A DNA stretch of 64,000 bases from Pterobdella sp. o SKG-2022 (Eukaryota > Annelida > Clitellata > Hirudinida > Piscicolidae). This document shows positions 39,514 to 50,911 of the stretch, one piece after another (the first letter of the stretch is position 1; each line of letters begins with the position of its first letter). The stretch spans positions 13,499,126 to 13,563,125 of the forward strand of contig OZ038320.1 of NCBI GenBank assembly GCA_964035795.1, in the 5' to 3' direction. The notes under the pieces are model-generated. The model worked only from the letters and a program-made list of their open reading frames with translations, was not told the origin of the DNA and made no database searches. The translations under genes were made by a program, and so were the position numbers.

Positions 39514-42500
39514 TTACTTAGGGGGCGGCATACTATTATGTTGAGAAAGTGTAGCCACCACGACGCCAGTCCAAAGACTCCTGTCTTTCATTGCTCCAGC
39601 CAGATCTTCCTTTTCCATGCCACATTCTCTAGCCAGTCTGTCAAAAAATGTCATTGTCGGTCTTTCTCTACCAACACTAGCATGTCTTGGTTCCCAGAGT
39701 ACTAGATCTGCAACGACCTCGCCACTCCTTCTGAAGCAGTGTTCAGCAAACCTCAAACGTCTTTGTTTGATCACCTCGGAGATTTTTGGCAGTCCTAAGT
39801 AAAGCACTGTATTCGAGACATGTTCTCTCCAGTTAATTCCTAAGGTCGCTTGGAGCAGTCTCGTATAACATCCGTCCAGTTTTTTCTTGAGGCTATTTGT
39901 TAGGATTCAAGTTTTGAACTCGTATAGCAGGATTGTTTCTACAGTCGCCTTGAAAACTCTTATCCTGAACTGCCGTTGTAGACTTGAGTTCCATATTCGT
40001 GATAGTTTGACGCTTTTCACGCTTACGCCTTTCTGATGCCCACGTCTTTTTCCGTTGAACCTATCCGGGATCGCAGATACTTATAATCATCAACGCATTC
40101 GGTGTTATTGCTCTCCGCTGTAGTGATTTTTAGTACTTCTTTTTGATTGAGTGATAGAAATTTATTTTTCTCCCCGTTTATGTGAAGTCCAAGTTTCTTT
40201 GCTACTTTTTCTAATTCATTGAAAAATTTGTGGGCTTGGTTTACCTCATTTGACATGAGAACAATATCATCCGCAAAGTCGCAATCAGTTAGTACAGATG
40301 GTTTAATTCTTTTACTCTGCCTTTTTAAAAGAATGAACCAAAATTTTGCCTCACTATTGGTAATAGCTTTTTTTAACACATAGTCCAAAACAATCACAAA
40401 CAAATATAGTACTAGCGTATCACCTTGTAGAAAACCAGCTTGAATACCGAAGTTTCTCGTTTCACCGTCCGGTGATAGAACTTTAGCTTTAGTGTTTCTA
40501 TACATCTTTCTGATTGCAGTCACAAGAATATAAGGGATTCCCAGATGCCTGTAATATTTTAAACATATTGCCTCTGTGAACTGTGTCAAATGCTTTTTTG
40601 AAGTCAATAAAAGTGAAAAGGGCGGGTAGATTTTTCTTTTTCACACCTTCCAAGAGTATTCTTATAGCAAGAATATGACCATTTTTAGATCTATTATTGC
40701 GAAATCCGTTTTGATTAATGCGAAACTTGTGATTGATTCCGGATTTTATTCGATTCAGAATCATCTTATTATACGCTTTAGCCACAACCAAATTTAAGAT
40801 TATACCACAATAGCTTCTAGCAGATCTCAGATCTCGACTTTTTGGCATGGGGATAATATTCAGCATTGACCATTGACATGGTATGTCTTGTTGAACTAGC
40901 GCAGTGTTGCAGATATCTAAAATTATATCATCAAATTTGCAATGATTTCGGGCTTAATCCCATCTTCACCACAGGCCTTTCCACTAACTAGAGTAGATTT
41001 CACCTTTTCGTACTCATCCATACTGAACGCATCACCTCTAACCTCGACAACTTTAAATATTGGAGCAATTTCTTCCGACTTATCTTCAATTAAGGCTTCG
41101 TTTCCAAGCAAGTTTTAAAAATTTTGAAACCAGTTTTCGATTCTTTTTGTAGCTGTTGCTCCAGTTATTTGACCCTTCCTGCTAGTAATCCTTCCAGTAA
41201 TTTTATTAATCAATTTTCAACTTTTACGATGTTTGCCGATCATATTTGACTTTTTTATTACCTTTATATTTTCAGACAGATCTTCTTCATTCACAATATG
41301 ATATGCCTTTTTAAGTTTCTTCTTTGCTTGCTCGTAGCCTAATCGATTATATTCATTAGTGTTTACACAATACAAGTTGAATGCTGCCTTCGTCTTTTGC
41401 CAAGAGTTAACTACACGTTGGTCATAAGAGGCTCGTTTGGACGTTCTTCTTGCAGCAGTAGGTAACATTTTTTGAGCGGCATAATTTGATACTTCTCGGT
41501 GTTGGATCCGTCGAACTCTTGCAGAAGATCAAACTTATTTCTAACTTCTACTGAATAGGCTTGCTGCAATGTAGGGTTATTTTTGAACATTTCCCAATCA
41601 TACTCCTTGCCTTTCAGCGTCTCTAGGTTTTTTCTGATACTAAGTCTAATTTTGGCAGTAACAATACGATTGTCACACCCAGTACTTGAGAAACTTTTAT
41701 ACAGTTCAACATTTTTTTACATTATTTCTCCATTTCTTGCTAACAAGAATGAAGTCAATCTGGCTCTTTGCGCCTCCCGGTCCTAGAAATTTTTATTGTT
41801 TTCTGGTTCTCTCGCGAAACCTTGTGTTAGTTATCTCTAAATGCTTTCCTATGGTCAGATCTAAAGCATTTTACCATTTCTATTGGTTTTCTCATGATAA
41901 CTATCCTGAACATCTTCTTTTCCTAACTTCGCATTAAAATCTCCTGTGATGATTGACACATTATGCACCGCCATGGACTCAATAGCCCTCTTGAAATTGT
42001 CATAGCGCTCTTCCGAAAATTGCTCGACTGACATGTTTTTCGGACAATACGTTACAATGAATGTCGTAGCGGGATTGCCAAGTAACTTTAGTATGATTAT
42101 ACGCTCATTGTACTTGATTACACTAGATAGTGCTTTTTTCGATTTTGAATTTAAGAGAATCCCAACTCCTCCAGTAGCAGCTCCACTGTCGTTTTGCCAC
42201 GCTGACGATGTAATCAGTGTTCTTCACTGTTTTATACTTAACATCTCTTGTATGCAATATTCTGTGTTCCTGTTTACCCAACACATCTACTTTTTCTGTA
42301 ATTGTTCTGCAAACTAATTCTTCACGTAGTCTTTAAAAAGTAGGATTTTCTTCTAGCCACAAAAATCTCAGTTCCGCACCTTCATATCCAGTTTGAGCGT
42401 GAATCATCATCATATATGTCAGAAACATCGGAGGTTTGGCCAGAAGCAAAAGTTTCAGGGACCCTGGTGCTGTGTTGTCCTACCATTTCTTTTCAATTGC

Positions 42501-42640
42501 TAATAATAGCTGCGTTCGCAACTCTTACAGCCATGGTTTTGAATTAAGAGTAACCATCTCTTATACTGTTTGTCTTCACCATGACTAATGAGTTCGATAT
42601 GCCCAATCGTAACCCTGATGCGGGGGGCTAAAAGAGTGCT
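39514..42640 (-). mobile_element. Nearly full-length RTE-like LINE, inactive
   Basis: Read on the minus strand, left-over endonuclease sequence (about 41500-42560) is followed by a linker (41217-41468). The reverse transcriptase follows: GKACGEDGIKPE near 40970, FRNNRSKNGHILAIRILLEG and FIDFKKAFDTVHRG near 40610, GFLQGDTL near 40430, and catalytic DFADD at about 40265-40282. The C-terminus at 39514-39807 has RLRFAEHCFRRSGEV and LVLWEPRHA. Endonuclease-RT order without an RNase H, and this C-terminal signature, fit RTE-like elements common in invertebrates. Several frameshifts and stops, for instance near 40540 and within the endonuclease, mean it cannot be active. Element ends are approximate. 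Confidence 0.85.
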
Positions 42641-43904
42641 GGTCCTTGCCCAAGGAACGCCCGCTCAGTTTGGTCCGCAACTGCTTATTGATTATTCGCA
42701 GTAAATCTACATATATGTAGGCCTTTCCACTTCTGTCATCTGTGGATGCAGATCAGAAACTGGACATTTTTATCATGACACCATCTCTAGTTGATTGTCC
42801 ACCAAGACTGAAGAGCGCTTCACTTGCCATAAGATAGACTATCTCCCTCTGGTCACCAATCCAGTATTTCAGGTCTCGGAGTTATGTTTCGCACTATAAT
42901 ATCCCAAAAAATATAATAAAGTTAGAAGCTGATTCAAAAAAATAAAAAAATCGTAATGCTCATGAGACTTTAGTGCAGACCCATGTAGAATATTTTTGTT
43001 AAAAAAGCCAGGTCTTTTTGGAGCTTTCCAATGCCGTCAAGCTAGGTACACTACAAACCGTTACCATAACGGAAAGGTTTTGAAGTCGAAAATACAAGAA
43101 CGTGAATTCCTCTATTTTTGCCGCATGCTTCGTCCTTGAAACGTTCATAGTCAAAGATCATGAAAACGCATAACAAAAAATTAAAGTGAACCCCAATCAA
43201 TTGTTCTTATTAAATTTTTTCTTTAAGCCATCTGTATTGGAAACCCTTACCTACTTACATTGCAGAAGCTTCTAATTTCATCAAGGAATTTTCAGATGAA
43301 AGCGTTATACGATTAAATAACGAGAAATAACTCAAACGTTACACAATAGAAATAATATAAAACTAGTAGAAATATCTCTGGAACCAATAAATATGCTAAA
43401 ACTGATGGCAATGAGAATAAAATTGTTACTGTCTAAATACTGGGTTTCTAGTGGCCTTCATCACCAACACGGTCACATATATACCAAAATAATTCTGACA
43501 TCTAAAAGTCTAGTTTAATAAATTATATGCTTATTTTTCGATAAAAGCCGACGTTCATTTGTAAGGAGCATTAGCATAAATTCTAAACAGGAAATTAACA
43601 GTTTCAACCTTAAGACTTTATTGAAATAATTTAATGAAATAGACCTAAAAAATTGTGATGTAGCACTCTAAGTTAAATTTCATTTATCATGGTTTTGATT
43701 TTTACCATAAAAATTTTTTTAAAACTATTGCTTTAAAAAACATTCCGAAAAGTTCAATCTTATCAGACATCATTAATTAGTGAAAATCGCTTACGGTACT
43801 AAACAACCTTTTGTAATTTACCTTACAAGGTTGCATGGAATGATGCCTTTTCTTCTTACTCAGAAAGCTCACTAATTTTGAATGTTTTACATCCGTTTTA
43901 GTGT
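42641..43904. other. Intergenic, possibly LINE 5' leader
   Basis: 42560-42900 has higher G+C than its surroundings and may be the 5' leader of the adjacent minus-strand LINE. From 42900 to the assembly gap I see nothing specific. Confidence 0.4.
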
Positions 43905-44104
43905 NNNNNNNNNNNNNNNNNNNNNNNNNNNNNNNNNNNNNNNNNNNNNNNNNNNNNNNNNNNNNNNNNNNNNNNNNNNNNNNNNNNNNNNNNNNNNNNN
44001 NNNNNNNNNNNNNNNNNNNNNNNNNNNNNNNNNNNNNNNNNNNNNNNNNNNNNNNNNNNNNNNNNNNNNNNNNNNNNNNNNNNNNNNNNNNNNNNNNNNN
44101 NNNN
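43905..44104. other. Assembly gap of 200 N
   Basis: Exactly 200 undetermined bases, the size of a placeholder gap. True length unknown. Confidence 0.99.
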
Positions 44105-44279
44105 TTTCAAATTTATTGTGTATACAAGCTTAATTATTTTTTTAGTTTCTCTAAGTTCAGTTTATCATGAAGTTTTAGTATCGAGGTTATGGAAATTTCT
44201 TTTGATTCTGAACAAAAAAAAAAATAATTGAAATAAAAAAAATAATGATAAATAAATAAATCTTTTTTTATTTTATCAA

Positions 44280-44360
44280 ACGCTTTTATTAACTGAATAA
44301 TAACACGAAGCTTTTCGTAAGATGAACTCACATTAAAACATTCATAGTTTGTTCATATAT
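44280..44360. repeat. Second copy of the 34.8-kb foldback core
   Basis: cacgaagcttttcgtaaga (44304-44322) matches the core of the foldback at 34813-34831 with one substitution. The flank cattaaaacattcatagtttg resembles the other copy's cattatctagtgtttg. Arms are not obvious here, so it is a decayed copy. Confidence 0.45.
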
Positions 44361-44719
44361 ATCATAAGAATAGGATTTATTTATTTGCTTTAAACTAAAA
44401 CGAATATCATTAATTTCTACATTATTAGAGTTGAAATTATTATTTTTTTTAATTTCTATGGTAAATTATTATAAAAAAGTAATGTTCTATAAATAATAGG
44501 TTAAAAAAATTAAAAGTTGCAGTTATTTTAAGAAAAAAACTCAAGTTGATATTTATTTCAAGATTAGGGTTAAATAAATTATAAATAAAAATCTTATAAC
44601 CAATATCTTAACTAAATCAACCTCAACTCTTATCTCAAACAGAACAAAGTTTCCAGTGGACATAAATATGAAAATTAACGATTGAGTTTAACAAACTACT
44701 TTATACATATATTAGGTCT

Positions 44720-46261
44720 TATAAAAAATTATTATTATTGGCGATTTTGTTGAACGATAACCAAATATTTATTGATTTTAATAATGTATTCCTACCTTAT
44801 AATCTTTTACCGCGCATAAATTAAATAACTGGGCTTTACTTGACATTGTTTTCATCAACATGATTAAAAAGAAAATAATTAACTCTTATATACTATATGA
44901 TGATATTTCTGATCATTTACCTATATTAATATCCCTTAATTCACCCAATAAACAACCATCATATAAACCATTGAGAAATATGTTATCATATAATAGAGTA
45001 TCATCATTAGATGACTTAAAATTATTTATTAATAAAATAAAAAATAGTGATTTATTTGGTGTATATTATGATAATATAAATGATAAGTTTAATATCTTCA
45101 TAAAAACATTACTACCTCTTTTTAAAAATAGTCTCACAAATAACATAAATAATCTTATTGTAAATTATAATACGGAATGTATGACTCTAAGAATATTAAA
45201 TTCAATAAATAATAAATCTTATCATCATCATCATGTCGACCGCATTCGAACTTCTATGACTTTATTTTTTCAATACTCCCTATCGTTCATAGCTGTTTCT
45301 AAATCTTCTTTATCAAGATTAGTATCATCGGTTAGTTGGTTGATAAAATTTCGAGCTCGTCTTTCTCTAGTATTTTTACCACATTTTGGTTCCCATAGTA
45401 TCAATTTGTGTATAACTCCTTTACTGCGGAAGCAATGTCCTGCTAAACTCACTCTCTGTGTTGCAATTGTATCGGTTATTTTTGGTAAGTTGTTGTACAG
45501 TACATTATTGCTTATACGTTGCTGCCATTTTACATTATTCACAACTCTTAGCATTTTTTTATAGCACCCGTTTAACTTTGTTTCTAACTTTTTGGTCAAT
45601 GTCTAGGTACTAGATCCATAGAGTAGCACAGAGCACACTGTAGTAAGGGAAAGTGCTAATTTCAAGTTTTTTGGCAGGTTTGAATTCCAGATAGTATTTA
45701 GTGTATCTCCCTGCAAAACTCCTGCATGAATTGGAAAAAAACTTGTATCACCATCTGGGGAAATAACTTTAGCAGTAGTGTTTTTATATAGAAGTGAAAT
45801 TGCGTTTACAGTTTCAAGAGGAATGTCATATGCTTTTGGTATTTCCATTAGTTTTCCTCTAGGAATTGAATCAAAAGCTTTATGGAAATCCACAAAAAGC
45901 ATAACTGCCGGTAGTGTTTTTGATTTGACTTTCCAAAAACACTAAATCTAGATTATACAAAAACTATTTAAAAAATCCAACTTCATTAAACAATAACAGA
46001 TACACAATATATACCAAATTCTTGAAAAAGTTATAAAACTAGCAAAAAAATTATTTTTAACTTAAAAACTAATGAATATAATAATAATGAAAATAAATTA
46101 TGGAAGTTTCTAAATAATCTAACTAATAATAGCAAGGTAGAAAACAATCAATAGAATAGAACACAAATAAACGTAATAAAGATTACTAATAAATATGAAC
46201 GAGCGGATATTTTCAATAACCATTTATTTAACTTTGATCTCAATATAATTGATAATAGCTT
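44720..46261 (+). mobile_element. CR1-like LINE, endonuclease end to RT start, interrupted
   Basis: The plus strand has IIIGDF near 44735 and LLDIVF then ISDHLPILISLNSPN near 44840-44950, the C-terminal endonuclease motifs (GDFN, SDHLPI). After a foreign block at 45233-45945 it resumes with RLYKNYLKNPTSLNNNRYTIY near 45960, the characteristic linker of these LINEs, and NKYERADIFNNHF near 46190, where RT begins. It is then cut off by another LINE 3' end at about 46262. Degenerate frames. Confidence 0.72.
45233..45945 (-). mobile_element. Internally deleted RTE-like LINE nested in a CR1-like LINE
   Basis: On the minus strand the frame runs VDFHKAFDSIPRGKLMEI, SPDGDTSFFPIHAGVLQGDTL (45603-45902), then jumps to IWNSNLPKNLKLAL and the C-terminus NLPKITDTIATQRVSLAGHCF (45270-45599). 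Compared with the related element at 39.5-42.6 kb, the whole part carrying FADD, about 140 residues, is missing. The 3' end abuts a short (ATG)n tract (tcatcatcatcat on plus, about 45220-45234), like the simple-repeat tails of RTE elements. The endonuclease is absent. Confidence 0.78.
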
Positions 46262-46990
46262 ATATAATAATTATTATTATTCATTTGTAAAGCGCGCAGT
46301 TTGCAAACTAGGTTTGCTGCAGAGGCGCTTGTTTAGCCCAAGAAACTACGGCGGAGAGATGCTGCTATAAAGATGCGTTTTTAAACGCTTGCGAAACTGT
46401 TTAAAAGAATGTGAGAGATGCATATTAAGTGGAAGAGAATTCCATAAATGAGGGGCGATATGCGAAAAAGAGTTAGAAGAGAGGCTGATGCAGCCATAAA
46501 CCAGAGTTCGAAGGCCTGAGATACAGGTGAGTCTGTCTGATAGAAAGAAGCTTATATAAGTAAGCCGGCTGATTGAAATATAGAATATTAGCGGGGAGCC
46601 ACAGTAACTAAAACTGGTCTTTTAGTGCGACCGGCAACCAATGAAGACTATCGAGGCAAGCGCGAGATGAAAAATAATAATCGGCTTGGACAGTTTTGGC
46701 AGCGCGATTTTGGAAAGATTGCAACTTAAAAATGAGACAGTCTTGGAAATAAAAATTGAATGTTTGTATAAGCTGAGAGGCAAAGTTTGTGAATTTGAGG
46801 CTAGGATCGAGAGTTACACCTATATCTTGAGTTTGGGGGATACGGATAGATTAGTGCCGTCAAAGATGACTTCGGTAGAAAGATTGGATTTGGAAAAGAG
46901 TATAAGATTGCCAATGAAATGAATATTGAAATGCAATTTTTTTAATCAATTGATGACGGATACTTTGCTACATCCTAAGAGACTTAGTTT
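46262..46990 (-). mobile_element. CR1/L2-like LINE 3' end
   Basis: Minus-strand frames give LDSLHWLPVALKDQF, NQPAYLYKLL, then HIAPHLWNSLPLNMHLSHSF and KRLKTHLYSSI, the standard C-terminal series of CR1/L2/Rex1 reverse transcriptases. The 3' end has catttgtaaagcgc followed by an (ATT)n tail at 46262-46280. Upstream pieces resemble VIFDGTNLSVS. It is 5' truncated and frameshifted. It belongs to the same family as 31730-31962. Confidence 0.78.
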
Positions 46991-47939
46991 TTTAACTATG
47001 TTCTATATCACTTTATATTTGATAGATTATTAAACAAAAACTATTTAGCACTTTAACAATCAATGTGAGTATACAAAATTATCATCTTTGTAACTAGCAT
47101 TTGAATTTCAATAAAAAATTTGTCTTGAAGAATTTCAGCTTTAATTTTGCACTTAACTATTTTAAAGGGATGATCATAATTTGTCAAAATTGTTAATACG
47201 TGATTTAAACTTGAAACTGAATATAAATACTGAAGTAGTTGCGCAATTTTATATCAAGGCATTCGTATGATTCCGATCAATAGATCGAAATTTCAAACCC
47301 GTTTCAAATCACCCTATACCGAAGATGACCAGTTGAAATTTTTAAGAGGTTTTCATAGCCATTTATTTCTGCCTAAAAAAACCTTTTATTTAAAACAAAT
47401 TCAATAAATTTTGAAATTATTTTGCTTTCCCACTCAACCTTTTCAAAAAGCATCTATTATGATATTTTATGCCTTCTTACACTGCTAGCTTTAACCAATG
47501 CCTTTAACGATCTTTTGAACATAACTTAACTAAATCAAAAAAGTCCATTATGACTTTTTGTTTATAATAACGCAAATAACATTGCTAACCTAACACAGCT
47601 CGTGACTTTCTACTGGAAAACATGGATAAAATCATCTCACCTCTTAAACTTTGTCAAGCCTCCTCTTGTGATACTTAAAAAACTAATGTACAGTTGATCT
47701 GGAAGTCTGGGTCAATCAGAAACATACAGAAGACTGTAGACCGAAGAAAAGAGTATTCGAATGCAAAACTTATAGATCCCAAAAGCAAACCATCAAAATT
47801 TAAAAGTTCTTCAATAAAATCTGCTGCTAACATCAATGCTCAAAAGTATCATTCTTATTCACTAGAGAAAACTGAAACAGCAAAGATTTCTATCCGATCA
47901 CCTGAAGCGCCAGAATTTTCAAAAGGCAACGAAAACTTC
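46991..47939. other. Intergenic, nothing recognised
   Basis: AT-rich. An open plus frame from 47694 to 47957 is Lys/Ser-rich and runs into the LINE fragment that follows; it may be eroded LINE sequence but shows no motif. Confidence 0.4.
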
Positions 47940-48260
47940 AGTGAATGGTTTGGTTGAAGTTACATTAGATGAATCAGTCTATGCCATCCAGAAACCTAAA
48001 CAGAATCAACACCAAAAGTTCACCCCAAGGTTCTGTTCTTGGACCGCTTTTTCATTTTATACTCAGCTGCTATGGGAAAAAGTGCAGCTTTTTCAAATCC
48101 ATCAATTTACCGCCGACACTCAATTCTACGCGAATTGGTCATTCGATGCATCAATGGACTTGCAAGAAAGATTATCGAAATGTATTGCTGAAATTACATC
48201 CCGGATGAAAGCAAACCAAATGAAACTTTAGAATTCAAAAACTGTCATATAGATACGATT
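47940..48260 (+). mobile_element. CR1-type reverse-transcriptase core remnant
   Basis: One frame reads SPQGSVLGPLF near 48020. After a frameshift another reads FTADTQFYANWSF and LSKCIAEITSRMKANQMKL, matching the CR1 RT order PQGSVLGPLLF, YADDTQLY, CIxDIxxWMxxNxLKLN. The first Asp of the catalytic pair is altered (TADT). Truncated on both sides. It ends about 230 bp from the NASP stop codon. Confidence 0.75.
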
Positions 48261-48490
48261 AGAAAAAAACAGTGCACTTTTATTTTACTATAAAACATCA
48301 AAAACGATTAGTACAAGATAAATTTTAGACGAATAGTTGATGAAATTTCTATAAAGGAGCCAGTCATCCAACAGTTTCACTAACTTCGGTATCTGGAAGT
48401 CATAATTAATTTAGGATAATCAACTTTGAAGCTTATACATGGAATTAACCTGAGAACTTGAAAATAATTTGGCTCACATTATGAAATAAT

Positions 48491-50911
48491 TTAAATACAA
48501 CCTGCTACTTTTGGTTTCTTAGTCTGAGCATCTTCACTTTGAACCTCATCTACTTTACGCTTGAAAAAAAAATTTAAATTACTTTTAAATAATGAGAGGC
48601 ATCCTCAATATAATTTTTATCAGAAAGCCATGAAAAATACTTTGCATTAATAAAAATACATTCTCACTTTTTTTCTAACAAGATGAGATATATCATCTGC
48701 AGGCTTCTGAAAGTTTTTAAAAAATTTATGTAACAAAAGGAGATTATAATGCCATAACAGGAAAAATCAAATCTAGAATGACTCATACATTATCATTGTT
48801 TTTAGAAGTAGAACATTCTTGCGGGAGGTTTTTCAAATCTGAATATGTCCTACTTTCATTGATGTCTTTTACCTGTACAAATTGCCAATGGAAAATTCTT
48901 GAAATCAAAAAATTGCAAATAAAGTTTGATATATTGTTTAATATGAATTATATATATAAACCTTTTCATTTATTTCAGGCAAAAGATTTTTCATCTCATC
49001 AAGCTCTTTTTGTAGAAGCTCCTTTTCTGCATCATTTTCGGGCAAGTCCTTCATCTTGATGTATATGAAGTTGTCAGATGGAAGCTTAACAGTGTGAACT
49101 ATAATATTATGAATTCACCTGTGACTCAATGTGAGCAATACGCTGATTGAGAACATCAATGGATTTTTGCAGATAGAAGATGGCTTTGTCATAAAAGTTT
49201 AGGAAAGATGATGTGAGACCTGGGTTGCGGAGTTCATAAAAGTTAAGAACCAAATTAACAATAAATTCAAAATTTATCTTTCAATGTTTGAGATTTCTAA
49301 ATAGACAGATTTGTCAAAATTTATACCTGATCAAAATATTTGAGTAATAAATTAAGCAACTCAACAAAAATAATGATAAACCTAATTGGTAGTTGACTTC
49401 AGCAAACCTCCTATCATGTGGTAACACTGAAATATCAGTAGACAATAATGACTCAACCCTTAAAAACTCCACAAGAGCTCGATCATATGTCTCTATAATG
49501 GTTTAAGAATTTCAAAACCAATTGTTAATTGTGCATTAGTTTTAAAAACCCCAACCTGATTCAACTCCAATCTCTCCTAACTTCAAGTGGCAATCAACCA
49601 ATTTTTTATTGTTTAATATCAAATCATCCCCACCAACACTCGATAATTCTTCAACCTTCCTTTAAATGATAACAAAAACTTATAGTTGAAGGTTTTTTAT
49701 ATAAATGGTCTCATAGTAGCCCAAAAACTAACTTCTGATAGATGGACCTTGCTAAATCTACAACTTCCCAAGCTAATTGCAAATTACCCACATCTTCCGA
49801 TTCACTACCATCTTTCTCTTCTTCTTCCTCCTCCTCATCTACATCATCATCATTATCTTTCGTGGATTCTTCTTCATTTTGTTTTTGTAACTCTTTTTCC
49901 CTTTCACTATTTTCAACATTTGTTTTAGAATTGCCATTTTCAGTAGATTCAACTTTTGCAATTTCAGATTGTTCATTACCTTTGGTTGATGCTTCTGCTT
50001 TTAGTGCTTTTGATTCAGTTTCCCTAGGTTGTTCAGACAAATCATCTTTGTCATTTTCACTTTTCTCACACATAGCATCAATTATCTCTTCGCTTATCTT
50101 TTCATCATCCTCATTCTCTTTTTCCTCGCCTTCATTTTCTTTATCACACTCCTTATCTTCTTCCTTGCCTTCCATCTTATCAATAACTAAAAAATATATT
50201 ATAAAACTATGTCGTCATTTTTTTCACACATAAAATCTTTAAATAAAAATGTGTGTGAACCTCCATCAAAAGCATTAGTCAAAACCCCTGTTTCCATTCT
50301 GCCAACTTCCAATAAGGCACATCCATAATGGTAAAGACTTGGGGCAGTTTGTATATCCATATCTCCATATAATTGAGAACTGCAATTAGTGATGTTTTGT
50401 CAAAGCCATCTGAAGTTACAAAACTAAAATTACTAACAATAAGTTTGTTGCAGCAGCTAATTCATCCAAGGCTTTCGTAGCTTCGCCATGTAGTAAAGCT
50501 TTATTTCCTTCAGCCAAATGACGCTGAGCTGAGTGAATTACAAGACTAAGTCAAATAAGGGTTGAAAAGCATGTTAATTGGAAAATATTTAAACCTTTTT
50601 CTTTTAAATCAACATCATTTAATTCATTATTATTTTCTTTGTTTTCATTCAGCACATCATCTTCGTTTGTCTCATTTTTCAACACACCAGTATCTTTGTC
50701 ATTTGAATTTTCGGTTATTATATTTTCTTTATTATCTTCATTTTTGTCTTTTTTCAACTCTTTAGTTTTATCTATATTTTCAATTTCTTTTTCCACGCTG
50801 TCAAGTTTTTTTTCAGTGATTTCCTTCTGCCTATTGAAATAATTATCTTTGTAGTTATTTCTAAATAAGTACTATTTAGTTAACTCACGCAATGTCTACT
50901 TTTTCCACCAT
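48491..50911 (-). CDS. NASP: NASP, nuclear histone chaperone, complete
   Basis: NASP binds H3-H4 (and linker histone in some forms) and maintains soluble histone supply in the nucleus. Twelve exons: 50889-50911, 50595-50830, 50438-50528, 50261-50379, 49733-50186, 49556-49659, 49382-49492, 49119-49219, 48962-49054, 48789-48872, 48668-48706, 48491-48559. Phases chain; total 1524 nt, 507 residues. The order is: acidic Lys/Glu/Asn-rich N-terminus; TPR1 (HLAEGNKALLHGEATKALDE, YHYGCALLEVGRMETGVLTN); a long acidic insert that interrupts a TPR, as in the family; NLQLAWEVVDLAR; further SHNi-TPR repeats (NYQLG...FYDKAIFYLQKSIDV); a coiled-coil segment; and a basic nuclear-localisation tail DDISHLVRKKRK. 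This matches human NASP in order and spacing. Introns are short (mostly 60-150 bp), making this the most compact gene here. Confidence 0.95.

Noticed and set aside
41583..42317. Plus-strand open frames in the LINE endonuclease region
   Set aside because: Antisense to the minus-strand endonuclease of the RTE-like element; no independent motif.
49742..50233. 163-codon Ser/Phe-rich plus-strand frame
   Set aside because: Antisense shadow of the Glu/Lys-rich NASP exon.
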